A stretch of 33,235 nucleotides of DNA from Pelagibius sp. (GTDB lineage Bacteria > Pseudomonadota > Alphaproteobacteria > Kiloniellales > Kiloniellaceae). The translations under genes were made by a program, and so were the position numbers. The stretch lies in assembly GCF_028289705.1 (NCBI RefSeq), contig NZ_JANQOI010000168.1:1-33235 (forward strand), in the 5' to 3' direction. Each line of letters begins with the position of its first letter. Within the stretch, counting starts at the first letter, position 1. The notes beneath the pieces are model-generated. The model did no database searches. It worked only from the letters and a program-made list of their open reading frames with translations, and was not told where the DNA came from. Shown here in pieces: positions 14,503-21,522 of the stretch.

Positions 14503-14940
14503 TCACCAGCTCCCTGATGCACCGCCGCCACCGAAACCCCCGCCACCGCCTTTGAAGCCACCGCCGCCCGACCCGCGGCCGCCGAAGCCTCGAAGAAGGT
14601 CCGCCAAAGGACTGTGACCCATTCCAAAACGGCCGCCGACATCTTTCGAGGCTTTGATGCGGCCTTTGCGATCAGGCCAGCGCCTGAAGTAAGGACCGCC
14701 GAGTCCAAGGCGTTCAAAGAGGTGGTTAAGCCCCAGGTAGATGGCGAGGAAGCCCAGGATGATCAGGTACTGCTGGGTCTTCTTGCCCAGTCCCCCCTCT
14801 TCGGCTTGCGGCTGGTAGGTCCCGGTGGCTGCGGTACGAACGACCTCCGCCTCGGCTATTGCCGGCTGAGCGAGTGTCTGTGTGGCGAGCAGGATGAAGG
14901 CTGCTGCCACCAGGCGGACCAAAAGCGGCAAGCCGGCCAC
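14503..14940 (-). CDS. Membrane protein resembling the C-terminal part of a TPM protein
   Basis: A 145-residue protein with an N-terminal signal peptide or helix, a short extracytoplasmic segment beginning TGTYQPQAEE, one membrane helix (YLIILGFLAIYLGLNHLF) and a glycine-rich tail ending GGGGASGSW. The full-length TPM gene of the same operon has the same succession after its TPM domain: GTYEPLPEKA, a helix, a glycine-rich tail and the end GGGGSSGSW. The globular TPM domain is missing here. The start is GTG 14940, one nucleotide after the TAG of the gene before. It is the last gene of the lemA/TPM operon. No enzymatic role is evident; it may anchor or interact with the other two. Confidence 0.75.
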   Translation of the reverse strand: MAGLPLLVRLVAAAFILLATQTLAQPAIAEAEVVRTAATGTYQPQAEEGGLGKKTQQYLIILGFLAIYLGLNHLFERLGLGGPYFRRWPDRKGRIKASKDVGGRFGMGHSPLADLLRGFGGRGSGGGGFKGGGGGFGGGGASGSW

Positions 14941-14941
14941 C

Positions 14942-15559
14942 CTAGAGTTCGATCAGGTGATCGGGCAGCTCGTTCTTGTCGCCGGGTTTTGCCGGGAAGT
15001 GTTCCGCCAGCAGGGCGCCACAGGCGGCAACCGCCTTTTCAAACCCCTGCGCAATCTCTCCTGCTTTCACCGCCTGAACGAAGTCGGCGACGATGGCATC
15101 CCATTGGGCCTGATCCACGCGGTCGTTGATTCCCTTGTCGGCGAGGATCTCCACATAGCGCTCGGCGACGGAGACGAAGATCAGCACGCCGCTTCGGTTC
15201 TCGGTGTGATGCAGGCCCTGCTCCAGGAACTGCTCGCGCGCGCTGCGTGCGGCGCGCCTCAGCTTCACGGATTTGGGGATGAGCCTCATCTTCAGCGGTG
15301 GCCAGCGAAAGGCGAAGGCGAGCAGCAGGAAGGTCGCGAGCTGAAGGATCGAAATCACGGAGAGGTCGAGCTGCAGGTTGGCGAGACCGGCCAGCGGCAG
15401 GACCGAAAGCGCTACGACGCTGGCCCACAGCAGGGGGATGTAGGCATAGGGATCGCTTTGCCCGGCAATGACGGTGACCAGCTCGCCGCTGGTCTGCTTT
15501 TCCGCTTCTTCGATCCGGGCGCGCAGACGCTCCTTTTCGGTATCGTTCAAGAAGGTCAT
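14942..15559 (-). CDS. TPM-domain membrane protein (short form)
   Basis: A 205-residue protein with a cytosolic-type N-terminus (MTFLNDTEKERLRARIEEAE), the TPM segment KQTSGELVTVIAGQSDPYAY, a pair of hydrophobic helices (IPLLWASVVALSVLPLAGL and ISILQLATFLLLAFAF), and a C-terminal TPM half with ENRSGVLIFVSVAERYVEIL and DKGINDRVDQAQWDAI. Such short TPM proteins are often encoded next to LemA and YgcG-like proteins. Its function is unclear; the plant relative TLP18.3 acts in photosystem repair as a phosphatase-like protein. ATG 15559 starts one nucleotide after the TGA of the preceding gene. An upstream in-frame stretch encodes only alanine and glycine and lies inside that gene's tail. Confidence 0.85.
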   Translation of the reverse strand: MTFLNDTEKERLRARIEEAEKQTSGELVTVIAGQSDPYAYIPLLWASVVALSVLPLAGLANLQLDLSVISILQLATFLLLAFAFRWPPLKMRLIPKSVKLRRAARSAREQFLEQGLHHTENRSGVLIFVSVAERYVEILADKGINDRVDQAQWDAIVADFVQAVKAGEIAQGFEKAVAACGALLAEHFPAKPGDKNELPDHLIEL

Positions 15560-15560
15560 A

Positions 15561-16343
15561 TCACCAGCTCCCGGATGATCCGCCGCCACCGAAGCCGCCG
15601 CCGCCACCGCTGAAACCACCCCCGCCGCCGAAGCCGCCGCCACCGAAGCCGCCACTGCTGCCGGTGCCGGTCCAGAGTGATCGGCGGCCGCGGCGGCGGT
15701 GACGTCCCTGGACCGGCCCCGACCAGGTCCGCTCGTCGAACAGCCCGAAGCAATAGCTGAGGCCGACCAGCGCGAGGAAGAACCCCAGAATTACCAGGTT
15801 CTTGACGAATTCGTCGTTCGTAGCCTTTTCGGGCAGGGGTTCATAGGTGCCTGCGATGGCGGCGAGAATTGCATCGACCCCGGCGGCGATGCCGCCGGGC
15901 AGGTCGCCGCTGCGAAAGGCGGGCAGGATCTCCTGTTCGATGATGGTCTTGGCGATGGCATCGGGCAGGTCGCCCTCCAGGCCGTAGCCCACTTCGATGC
16001 GCACCTTGCGCTCGCTGGGCGCGACGATCAGCAGCACGCCATTGTCGCGGCCCTCCTGGCCGATCCCCCAATGCCGGCCGAGCTGGTAGCCGAAGTCTTC
16101 GATCGTGGTGCCTTGAAGGGACGGCAGAGTCACCACGACCACCTGGTTGGAGGTCTCGCTTTCGTGGCCTGCGAGCTTTTCCGTGAGGCGTCTTTCCTCG
16201 GCTGCGCCCAGCACCACCGCTGCGTCCACCACGCGGCCGCTCAGCGGTGGGAAGTCGAGCGCCGCCACCGGAACCGCGAGCGCAACCCAAAGGGTCGCGA
16301 CCAGCAGCAGAGCCGCGGTCCGGCAGGAGAAACGGAAGCGCAC
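15561..16343 (-). CDS. TPM-domain exported membrane protein (YgcG-like)
   Basis: A 260-residue protein: signal peptide (residues 1-28, ending VAALDF), a TPM domain at about 30-170 with LSGRVVDAAVVLGAAEERRL, NQVVVVTLPSLQG, FGYQLGRHWGIGQEG and RIEVGYGLEGDLPDAIAKTI, one membrane helix near 180-198, a basic stretch, and a long glycine/serine tail ending GGGGSSGSW. The domain faces the periplasm. This is the common YgcG-type architecture, and LemA is its usual neighbour. Start is GTG 16343, 9 bp after the lemA stop. The glycine tail is rich in simple repeats, a likely place for length variation. Confidence 0.9.
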   Translation of the reverse strand: MRFRFSCRTAALLLVATLWVALAVPVAALDFPPLSGRVVDAAVVLGAAEERRLTEKLAGHESETSNQVVVVTLPSLQGTTIEDFGYQLGRHWGIGQEGRDNGVLLIVAPSERKVRIEVGYGLEGDLPDAIAKTIIEQEILPAFRSGDLPGGIAAGVDAILAAIAGTYEPLPEKATNDEFVKNLVILGFFLALVGLSYCFGLFDERTWSGPVQGRHRRRGRRSLWTGTGSSGGFGGGGFGGGGGFSGGGGGFGGGGSSGSW

Positions 16344-16352
16344 GCCGGAGCC

Positions 16353-16955
16353 CTAGTTGAAGTTCACTTGCGGCGGTGCGGCCAGGGACTCCGGCTGGCT
16401 GAACGTCTCGCGCAGCGTCATGTCGGAGTAGAGCAACACCGCCCAGATGCGGCCCGGAAAGGTGCGCAGTTCGGTGTTGTAGGTCTGCACCGCCTGGATG
16501 TAGTCGCGCCGCGCCACGGCGATCCGGTTCTCGGTCCCCTCGAGCTGGGCTTGCAGGCTGAGGAAGTTCTGGTTCGACTTCAGGTCGGGATAGCGCTCCA
16601 CCACCAGGAGCAGGCGCGACAGCGCCTGGGTGATGGCACCCTGGTTGGCCTCGAACTGGCGAAAGGCATCGGGGTTGGAGAGGATGTCGCTGGGAATCTG
16701 CATCTGGGTCGCCTTGGCCCGGGCCTCGACGACGGCGGTCAGGGTTTCCTGCTCCTGGGCGGCGAAACCTTTGACCACCTCCACGAGGTTCGGAATGAGG
16801 TCGGCCCGGCGCTTGTACTGGTTGTCGACCTGCGCCCAACCTGCCTTGACGGCCTCGTCATAGGTTGGAATGTCGTTCACGCCGCAGGCGGCGAGAAGCG
16901 AGGCAAAGAGACTGCAGATCAGAAGGCGCGGCGCCAGTCGGCGGACTGCAAGCAT
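16353..16955 (-). CDS. lemA: LemA-family lipoprotein
   Basis: A 200-residue LemA protein. The N-terminus is a lipoprotein signal with lipobox LLAAC (Cys24) followed by GVNDIPTYDEAVKAGWAQV. Typical LemA blocks are QYKRRADLIPNLVEVVKGFA, ETLTAVVEARAKATQ, RYPDLKSNQNFLSLQAQLEG and ENRIAVARRDYIQAVQTYN, all helical. It is probably held on the outer face of the inner membrane. ATG 16955 was preferred because it places the lipobox properly; an ATG 54 bp upstream is in frame. It leads an operon with three TPM-type genes spaced by 9, 1 and 1 nt. Confidence 0.92.
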   Translation of the reverse strand: MLAVRRLAPRLLICSLFASLLAACGVNDIPTYDEAVKAGWAQVDNQYKRRADLIPNLVEVVKGFAAQEQETLTAVVEARAKATQMQIPSDILSNPDAFRQFEANQGAITQALSRLLLVVERYPDLKSNQNFLSLQAQLEGTENRIAVARRDYIQAVQTYNTELRTFPGRIWAVLLYSDMTLRETFSQPESLAAPPQVNFN

Positions 16956-17077
16956 GGTCAATTTCCCAGTGTGTTCGTTGCGCGAAAACCTATCATCAGC
17001 CCGTTCCAAGTTCTACTGCGCCGTGTGTCCTGATTGCGATTTCTGCCCGGCTTTGAGGGACAGGGGGTCGACATAAG

Positions 17078-17103
17078 AAAACCGGGCGGGCGCATGTGCG
17101 CCC
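17078..17103 (-). terminator. Rho-independent terminator of hsp20
   Basis: GGGCGCA and TGCGCCC (17088-17103) form a stem, flanked by further C/G pairing; on the minus strand it is followed by CCGGTTTTCTT (A-run on the plus strand at 17078-17081). It lies about 45 bp beyond the hsp20 stop codon. Confidence 0.7.
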
Positions 17104-17145
17104 GGCCGGCCGATGATCACTCTTGGAGGTGTGGGGAAGGGCCGG

Positions 17146-17646
17146 TTAGGCCGCTTCGTTCTCGATCACCTTGGCACTGCCGCCGACGGTGCCGATCTTG
17201 ATCGAGCGGGGCCGCTTGGCCTCCGGGATCTCCCGCACCAGCTCGACGGAGAGCAGGCCGTTCTCCAGCCTGGCGCCGGTCACCTTGATGTGGTCGGCCA
17301 GGTCGAAGCGGCGCTCGAAGGCGCGGGTGGCGATGCCGCGGTGCAGATACTTGGCAGCGCCGTTCTGGGCGCGGTTCTGGGCGCCGTTCTCCGCTCCGTT
17401 CTCGGCAGGGGCTTTCTTGCCGGTGATGGTCAGGCTGTTTTCCTTGACCGTGACGTCGAGCTCATCCTCCCCGAAACCGGCCACCGCCATGACGATCCGG
17501 TAGCTGTCGTCACCGGTCTTCTCGATGTTGTAGGGCGGATAGCTGTAGGCGCTGTCGTCGAGCCGGCTGGCGGCGTCAAGCGCGGAGGCAAGGCGGTCGA
17601 AACCGACGGTTGCACGGAACAAGGGGGAAAGATCAAGGCTGCGCAT
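17146..17646 (-). CDS. Hsp20/IbpA-type small heat shock protein
   Basis: A 166-residue small heat shock protein that holds unfolding proteins in the cytosol. It opens MRSLDLSPLFRATVGFDRLA, close to E. coli IbpA, and has the alpha-crystallin domain from PYNIEKTGDDSYRIVMAVAG to ARLENGLLSVELVREIPE, with the C-terminal anchoring motif near RSIKIG. Between the strands, after NSLTITGKK, there is an Asn/Gly/Ala-rich insertion built of ENGA, ENGA, QNRA, QNGA units; IbpA has only a short loop there. ATG 17646 is 9 nt after AAGGAG; the ATG at 17652 is 3 nt after it and is likely too close. Regulated by a sigma32-type promoter and a ROSE thermometer (see those entries). Confidence 0.92.
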   Translation of the reverse strand: MRSLDLSPLFRATVGFDRLASALDAASRLDDSAYSYPPYNIEKTGDDSYRIVMAVAGFGEDELDVTVKENSLTITGKKAPAENGAENGAQNRAQNGAAKYLHRGIATRAFERRFDLADHIKVTGARLENGLLSVELVREIPEAKRPRSIKIGTVGGSAKVIENEAA

Positions 17647-17648
17647 GT

Positions 17649-17758
17649 CCATATTCTCCTTCATGAGCAACATGGTTGGTCAACGGGCCCACCTGATGGT
17701 CGGACCCTCGTCAATCGCCGCAATTCTTGGGGACCCAGGCATCGGCATCCCCGGCGGC
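17649..17758 (-). promoter_or_regulatory. ROSE-type RNA thermometer in the hsp20 leader
   Basis: The leader folds into hairpins: GGGGA with TCCCC, GGGTCC with GGGCCC, and a final 27-nt hairpin at 17649-17675. In the last one CCAT pairs with the ATGG at the downstream start region, GTT pairs with AAT, and CTC of TTGCTC pairs with GAG of AAGGAG, leaving the G of TTGC bulged. Sequestration of AAGGAG by a UUGCU-type strand with a bulged G is the hallmark of ROSE elements, which repress translation of small heat shock genes at low temperature. The pairing is my own reading of the sequence. Confidence 0.82.
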
Positions 17759-17765
17759 CCAAGAG

Positions 17766-17794
17766 ATATTGGGCCTCCTCAGAGCCGATTCAAG
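17766..17794 (-). promoter_or_regulatory. Sigma32 (RpoH)-type promoter of hsp20
   Basis: On the minus strand CTTGAA (17789-17794) and CCCAATAT (17766-17773) are separated by 15 nt. This fits the heat-shock consensus CTTGAA, 13-15 nt, CCCCATNT. Start of transcription would be near 17758, giving a leader of about 112 nt that contains the ROSE element. Confidence 0.75.
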
Positions 17795-17956
17795 CCTCCT
17801 GGAGTCCCCGAATTAGGTAAAATTTCCTAGGACCGAATAGCCTTGGCCCCAAGGGATTATTAAGCGAGAAGGCGCTATCCTGGAGGGCAGAATCCGGAGC
17901 ATTGCTGCCGCGCGCAGCGCCCGCAAGGAACAGGCAACAGCCGCAAGAGAGCCGAC

Positions 17957-18379
17957 TTGAGCGATCACACCGTCGCCTTTTTTGATTCCACCTTCGAGGA
18001 GGCCCTGTCGCTGACGCGGGAGGCCAGGGACTACCTGACCCACAGCGAACCGGCAGAGCGCGACAAGCTGTCGCCGACGGACCGCATGGCGGCGAGTTGC
18101 GAGACCATGCGCCTCACCTCGCGGCTGACCCAGATCATGGCCTGGCTGATGGTTCAGAAAGCGATCCACGCCGGCGAGATGACCCGCGAGGAAGCCGCCG
18201 CGCCGGAATACCGGCTGTCCGGCAAGGAGGTCTGCGAGGAGACCCAGCCGGCCGTTGAAGGGGCAACCCTGCAGCCCCGCCTGCTGGACCTGCTGGAGCG
18301 CTCCCACAGGCTCTACGAGCGTGTCGCCCGGCTCGATGCCATGCAGGGGCATTCCGCGCGGCCCGCCCTCGAGGAGTAG
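17957..18379 (+). CDS. rcdA: DUF1465 protein, regulator of CtrA degradation (RcdA)
   Basis: A 140-residue helical protein of the DUF1465/RcdA family. In Caulobacter RcdA is an adaptor that helps deliver CtrA to the ClpXP protease and promotes the G1-S transition. Recognisable parts are VAFFDSTFEEALSLTREARD at the N-terminus, DRMAASCETMRLTSRLTQIM and AWLMVQKAIHAGEMTREEAA in the three-helix core, and RLLDLLERSHRLYERVARLD. The start is TTG 17957; no ATG fits upstream of the conserved N-terminus, and the Shine-Dalgarno site is weak. Its divergent neighbour is hsp20. A hairpin terminator at 18415-18438 separates it from rpmE. Confidence 0.88.
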   Translation: MSDHTVAFFDSTFEEALSLTREARDYLTHSEPAERDKLSPTDRMAASCETMRLTSRLTQIMAWLMVQKAIHAGEMTREEAAAPEYRLSGKEVCEETQPAVEGATLQPRLLDLLERSHRLYERVARLDAMQGHSARPALEE

Positions 18380-18414
18380 TCTTCAGATCCCGTCCGCCGC
18401 TCCCGGCAAAGCAA

Positions 18415-18438
18415 AAGGGCGGCCAAGAGGCCGCCCTT
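18415..18438 (-). terminator. Terminator between rcdA and rpmE
   Basis: AAGGGCGGCC (18415-18424) pairs perfectly with GGCCGCCCTT (18429-18438) around AAGA, a 10-bp stem. On the minus strand it is followed by TTGCTTTGCC, so it fits best as the rpmE terminator; it could also stop rcdA transcripts. Confidence 0.75.
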
Positions 18439-18474
18439 CGTCTTGTCCGCACCGGCCCCCGGAGGGGCCTCGGG

Positions 18475-18699
18475 CTACGACTTCAGGCCGAAACCGCCGA
18501 AGCGCTTGTTGAACTTGGCCACCTGGCCGCCGCTGTCCACCAGGCGATGCTCGCCGGTCCAGGCGGGGTGGGTCTTGGGGTCGATGTCCAGGCGCATGGT
18601 GTCGCCCGACGCGCCGTAGGTGGAGCGCGTGGTGAATTCGGTGCCGTCGGTCATGACCACGGTGATCTCGTGGTAGTCCGGGTGGATGTCTTTCTTCAT
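18475..18699 (-). CDS. rpmE: Ribosomal protein bL31, zinc-free type
   Basis: A 74-residue bL31 of the large ribosomal subunit. It begins [20 protein letters not shown] and ends [12 protein letters not shown], both conserved. The zinc-binding cysteines of E. coli RpmE are absent: the CxC and CxxC positions are VMTDG and IDPKTH. This is the usual form in many alphaproteobacteria, so it need not indicate zinc-limited expression. ATG 18699 was chosen because it starts the conserved sequence; an upstream ATG in frame would add a non-conserved piece. Single-gene unit with its own terminator. Confidence 0.95.
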   Translation of the reverse strand: MKKDIHPDYHEITVVMTDGTEFTTRSTYGASGDTMRLDIDPKTHPAWTGEHRLVDSGGQVAKFNKRFGGFGLKS

Positions 18700-18993
18700 G
18701 GCTTTGATCCTTGAAAAGGCGCCGCGCTGTATACCCGAGAGCGGGCTGCGAGGCAAGGCCGCATGATCCGGCCCTCGGCGCTGCCTCCTGAACCCGGTAG
18801 AACCGCTGATTCTCTCGAAATCCCGGCCCCTGCCGCCGTCCAGTCCGCGACGATGGAGCTTGCGGCAGAAGGGCCGGCTTGCTGGAATGGGCCGGGCGCC
18901 GTCCCCCAGTGGTCGGGCGCCCCTCTATTGTCTAGGAACCCGGCCGGCACCCAGGCCCGTCAGCCCTGGCTGCTTCTTGGAAGAATGCCCCGC

Positions 18994-20838
18994 ATGCGCA
19001 TGTCCGCTTCCGTGCCTGACCTCCCGACGAAGGGCCCTCGGTCCGCCGATCTGCGCGACGGGACGCCGGACCGCGGCAGCATGAAGCTGCTGGTGCGGCT
19101 CTGGCCCTTCGTCTGGCCCTACCGGCTGCAGATCCTGGGCGCCATGACCGCGCTTCTGATTGCCGCCGGCACCGTACTGGGCCTGGGCATGGGCCTGCGC
19201 CGGCTGGTGGACGAGGGCTTCGCGGCCGGCAACGCGATGCTGCTCAACCAGGCGGTCTTGGTGCTCTTCGGCGTGGTGATCTTGCTGGCGGTCGCCAGCT
19301 ATGCCCGTTTCTACCTGGTTTCCTGGATCGGCGAGCGGGTCGTGGCGGATATCCGCAAGCGCGTCTTCGACCATATCCTCACCCTTTCCCCCGCCTACTA
19401 CGAGGTGACCCGTACGGGCGAGGTGCTGTCGCGCCTGACCACCGACACTACGCTGCTGCAGACCGTCGTCGGCTCCTCGTTCTCCATCGCCATCCGCAAC
19501 ACGCTGCTGCTGCTCGGCGGCTCGGTGCTGCTGATCATCACCTCGGCCAAGCTGACCGCCCTGGTGTTCCTGGTGGTGCCGCTGGTGCTGCTGCCGATCC
19601 TGACCTATGGGCGCAAGGTGCGGCGGCTCAGCCGCGACAGCCAGGACCGCATCGCCGACCTCGGCGTCTATGCCGGGGAGACCCTGGATGCCATCCGCAC
19701 GGTGCAGGCCTTCGTCCATGAGGGCGAAGACCGGCGACGTTTCGCGTCCCGGGTCGAAGAAGCCTTCTCCACCGCCCGGCTGCGCATCGCCGCCCGCGCC
19801 ATGCTGACCGCCGTGGTGATCGTTCTGGTGTTCGGCGCCGTCAGCATCATCCTCTGGATCGGCGGCCACGACGTGCTGAGCGGGCGCATCAGCGCCGGCG
19901 AGCTCTCCGCCTTCGTGTTCTACGCCATCGTGGTGGCTGGCGCCGCCGGCGCGGTGAGCGAGGTGATCGGCGACCTGCAGCGCGCGGCCGGTGCGACCGA
20001 GCGCCTGCTGGATCTGCTCGCCGCCGAACCGGAGATCGCCGCCCCGGCCGTGCCGCGCCCCTTGCCGGAGCCGGCGCGCGGGGCCGTGCGGTTCGACAAC
20101 GTGGTCTTCAACTATCCCTCCCGTCCCGACCGTTCGGCCCTGCAGAGCCTGAGCTTTACGGTACAGCCGGGGGAGAAGGTCGCCGTCGTCGGACCCTCCG
20201 GCGCCGGCAAGACGACGGTCTTCCAACTGCTGCTGCGGTTCTACGACCCCCAAAGCGGGACCATCCGCCTGGACGGCGTGCCTCTGCAAGACACCGACCC
20301 GGCGGACTTTCGCGCCCGCATCGGCCTGGTGCCGCAGGAGCCGGTGGTCTTCTCCGCCGATGCCTGGGAGAACATCCGCTACGGCCGCCCGGAGGCCAGC
20401 GACGATGAGGTGCGCCAGGCCGCGGAGGCGGCGGGGGCGCTGGAGTTCCTCGAGCAGCTGCCTCAGGGCTTCGATACCTACCTGGGGGAAAAGGGGGTGC
20501 GCCTGTCCGGCGGCCAGCGCCAGCGCCTGGCCATCGCCCGCGCGATCCTCAAGGACCCGCCGCTGCTGCTGCTCGACGAGGCGACCAGCGCGCTGGACGC
20601 GGAAAGCGAGCGGGCGGTGCAGCAGGCCCTGGAGCACCTGATGGCCGAGCGCACCACCCTGGTGATCGCCCACCGCCTGGCCACGGTGCTGAAGGCCGAC
20701 CGTATTCTGGTCATCGACCAGGGCCATCTCGTGGAAAGCGGCAGCCACGAGGACCTGGTGGCCGCCGGCGGGCTCTACGCGCGGTTGGCCGCCCTGCAGT
20801 TCGGCGAGGCCGCGGCGTTGGACATTTCGGCGGCCTGA
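18994..20838 (+). CDS. ABC exporter, MsbA-related, fused membrane and ATPase domains
   Basis: A 614-residue half-transporter. Six transmembrane helices lie in the first 330 residues, with the core FDHILTLSPAYYEVTRTGEV and the coupling-helix region DLGVYAGETLDAIRTVQAF. The ATPase domain has Walker A GPSGAGKTT (residues 400-408), LSGGQRQRLAIARAIL (from 504), Walker B LLLLDEATSALD (from 524) and the switch His in IAHRLATVL. It resembles the MsbA-related family of alphaproteobacteria, exporters of lipids or hydrophobic molecules, acting as homodimers in the inner membrane. ATG 18994 has GGAAGA 9 nt upstream; 18985 and 19000 are alternatives. The frame is open back to 18763, overlapping the rpmE leader, but that part is not conserved-looking. 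Substrate unknown. Confidence 0.9.
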   Translation: MRMSASVPDLPTKGPRSADLRDGTPDRGSMKLLVRLWPFVWPYRLQILGAMTALLIAAGTVLGLGMGLRRLVDEGFAAGNAMLLNQAVLVLFGVVILLAVASYARFYLVSWIGERVVADIRKRVFDHILTLSPAYYEVTRTGEVLSRLTTDTTLLQTVVGSSFSIAIRNTLLLLGGSVLLIITSAKLTALVFLVVPLVLLPILTYGRKVRRLSRDSQDRIADLGVYAGETLDAIRTVQAFVHEGEDRRRFASRVEEAFSTARLRIAARAMLTAVVIVLVFGAVSIILWIGGHDVLSGRISAGELSAFVFYAIVVAGAAGAVSEVIGDLQRAAGATERLLDLLAAEPEIAAPAVPRPLPEPARGAVRFDNVVFNYPSRPDRSALQSLSFTVQPGEKVAVVGPSGAGKTTVFQLLLRFYDPQSGTIRLDGVPLQDTDPADFRARIGLVPQEPVVFSADAWENIRYGRPEASDDEVRQAAEAAGALEFLEQLPQGFDTYLGEKGVRLSGGQRQRLAIARAILKDPPLLLLDEATSALDAESERAVQQALEHLMAERTTLVIAHRLATVLKADRILVIDQGHLVESGSHEDLVAAGGLYARLAALQFGEAAALDISAA

Positions 20839-20850
20839 GGCGAGGCGTTT

Positions 20851-21234
20851 CTAGAACTCCCGCGAGGTGCAGCGGATGCGGCGGTTGCCGCCGACGTTGA
20901 CCGACTGCCGCGCATAGCAATGGACCACCACCAGCCGCCCGTGGGAGCGGTCCAGGAACCAGTTGCCCACCGGCTCCAGGCGGTCGATGTTGACGGCGTT
21001 TCGGTTGATGGTCGCCGTCGGCTGCTCGGCCGCGGCTTTTCGTGGCACTAGGCGCGCAGGCCCGCGGTGCACCACCACGCCGCTGCCGCCTTCGTTGCGG
21101 CTGACCACCGGCGCGGCGGACACGGCAAAGCCGTGCAGGACCGTGACCTTGCCGTCGGCGGCCCGGGCGGCCGTTGAGGGGACCAGCAGCCCGGCGGCAA
21201 GCGCGAAGGCCAGCATGACTGTCTTTCCTGACAT
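20851..21234 (-). CDS. Small secreted protein of unknown function
   Basis: A 127-residue protein with a Sec signal peptide (MSGKTVMLAFALAAGLLVPS, cleavage near ARA-ADG). The mature part is basic, about 100 residues, with two cysteines (VVHCYARQ and IRCTSREF), which may form a disulfide. No family is recognised. ATG 21234 is preceded by GGGAG at 7 nt. The convergent ABC exporter ends 12 bp away. The 288 bases between this start and the ankyrin gene at 21523 show no other feature I can support. Confidence 0.7.
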   Translation of the reverse strand: MSGKTVMLAFALAAGLLVPSTAARAADGKVTVLHGFAVSAAPVVSRNEGGSGVVVHRGPARLVPRKAAAEQPTATINRNAVNIDRLEPVGNWFLDRSHGRLVVVHCYARQSVNVGGNRRIRCTSREF

Positions 21235-21522
21235 GTGACGTCTCCCAAATATCTTTCAGGCCGGCAACGGCCTGTCTACGGCCATTTGCCCTCAAGCTCT
21301 ACAGCTCTTGATGATGAGCCTCGCATGTTGCGCGACGGGCGTCCAGCCGACCGCCAGGCGCTCCGGTTGACAGGGCTGCCCGGCGATCCATAATGCCGGT
21401 CTGGCCGAGCAGGTGGCCGACGGTCCGCGTGAAGGGTTGAACCCACCTCCCATAGCGAATGCACCACATCTTCTTTCTGCCCGTGAACCGCGGACGCCGG
21501 GCGCAGAGAGAGAAGGTGTCTC

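Noticed and set aside
18475-18699. bL31 as a zinc-starvation paralogue
   Set aside because: The cysteine-free form is the normal one in many alphaproteobacteria, and no Zur-like site is seen upstream.
18925-20748. Open frame of about 607 codons on the minus strand opposite the ABC exporter
   Set aside because: Same reasoning: the plus strand has Walker A, signature and Walker B; the antisense protein is rich in His, Gln and Gly without any fold.
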